Translations under genes and position numbers: made by a program
Shown here: in pieces, positions 63,819 through 64,000 of the stretch
Layout of the letters: each line of letters begins with the position of its first letter
Position numbering within the stretch: position 1 is the first letter of the stretch
Assembly: GCF_003364265.1 (NCBI RefSeq)
Contig: NZ_NXLW01000007.1
Span: 1-64,000 of the forward strand
Origin: Helicobacter aurati
GTDB lineage: Bacteria; Campylobacterota; Campylobacteria; Campylobacterales; Helicobacteraceae
Length of the DNA: 64,000 bases
Direction of reading: 5' to 3'
Notes under the pieces: model-generated
The model's database searches: none
What the model was told of the DNA's origin: nothing
What the model saw: the letters and a program-made list of their open reading frames with translations, nothing else

Positions 63819-64000
63819 GGATTTCCTTGACAAGATTTGTTGCGAGGTTCAGCGAACGTGTAAGAATGACACAAGGAATTATAACACAGATTGCATGACG
63901 TAGAAATGGCAATGAATGATGATTCTGTTTGAGAAAAATTTCAGAACCATGCCTTTTGTAGTAGAATATTGTTTTATTTTAGTTTGCAGCATAATTCAAA

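Noticed and set aside
1-64000. tRNA, rRNA, CRISPR arrays, insertion sequences, prophage genes
   Set aside because: I scanned the intergenic regions for T-arm motifs, direct repeats with spacers, terminal inverted repeats and transposase or phage proteins and found none that could be supported.

Overview
The window looks like chromosome of an AT-rich epsilonproteobacterium, most likely a Helicobacter of the enterohepatic type. Reasons: cysteine-rich Sel1/Hcp-type repeat proteins, an addA-nhaA neighbourhood like that of H. pylori, a DUF1796 gene with a poly-G tract, tight gene packing and strong AAGGA ribosome sites. No rRNA, tRNA, CRISPR array, insertion sequence or prophage is visible. Species assignment is inference.

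Layout. 1-3.1 kb: the alpha ribosomal-protein/RNA polymerase operon (rpmJ-rpsM-rpsK-rpsD-rpoA-rplQ, minus strand), followed by the start of a gene cut by the window edge. 3.2-5.5 kb: alanine dehydrogenase behind two strong dyads, and an RclC-type membrane protein. 5.6-16.1 kb: a large minus-strand sulfur locus that reads, in transcription order, Cys-rich leader ORF, ssuA, ssuB, ssuD, a gene remnant, ssuC, a sulfite reductase fused to a TusA domain, a CysG-type siroheme synthase and a YeiH-type exporter. Together these would import sulfonates, release sulfite, reduce it to sulfide, make the needed siroheme and vent excess sulfur oxyanion. The leader ORF has six Cys codons in a nine-codon stretch behind a perfect Shine-Dalgarno and overlaps the ssuA start, so it looks like a cysteine-sensing regulatory ORF.

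16.6-22.2 kb: TelA-like protein, a TIGR02757 protein, L9, a YgjP-type metallopeptidase, a 439-residue protein that I read as a decayed glutamate dehydrogenase paralogue, S21 and a small orphan. 22.6-25.3 kb: a BCCT transporter and a Rieske oxygenase of the carnitine/betaine type, a likely quaternary-amine catabolic pair. 25.7-29.2 kb: two large Hcp-type Sel1 repeat proteins. 29.5-31.7 kb: ttcA and a DUF1796 protein whose reading frame is broken at a G8 tract, a likely phase-variable locus in the OFF state. 31.8-37.1 kb: amino-acid and cell-wall precursor genes (asd, lysA, alr) and a YkvI-type transporter.

37.4-41.5 kb: an RND pump without its usual partners, a YbdD/KCU-star protein and a DUF285 surface protein. 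41.7-45.3 kb: a pilin-like protein with a PilT-like ATPase, corA and prfB. 45.3-49.3 kb: a TonB-dependent receptor, a lipoprotein, a gamma-carbonic-anhydrase-like protein and a mini-Hcp protein. 49.6-53.8 kb: propionate genes prpE, prpB and prpC without prpD. 54.0-56.5 kb: a lone nuclease-methyltransferase fusion. 56.7-63.8 kb: a tight operon pyrC, sialidase-fold (Kdo-hydrolase-like) protein, addA, nhaA.

A window-wide signal is the abundance of the word AGAATCT/AGATTCT, roughly an order of magnitude above what base composition predicts by my hand counts.
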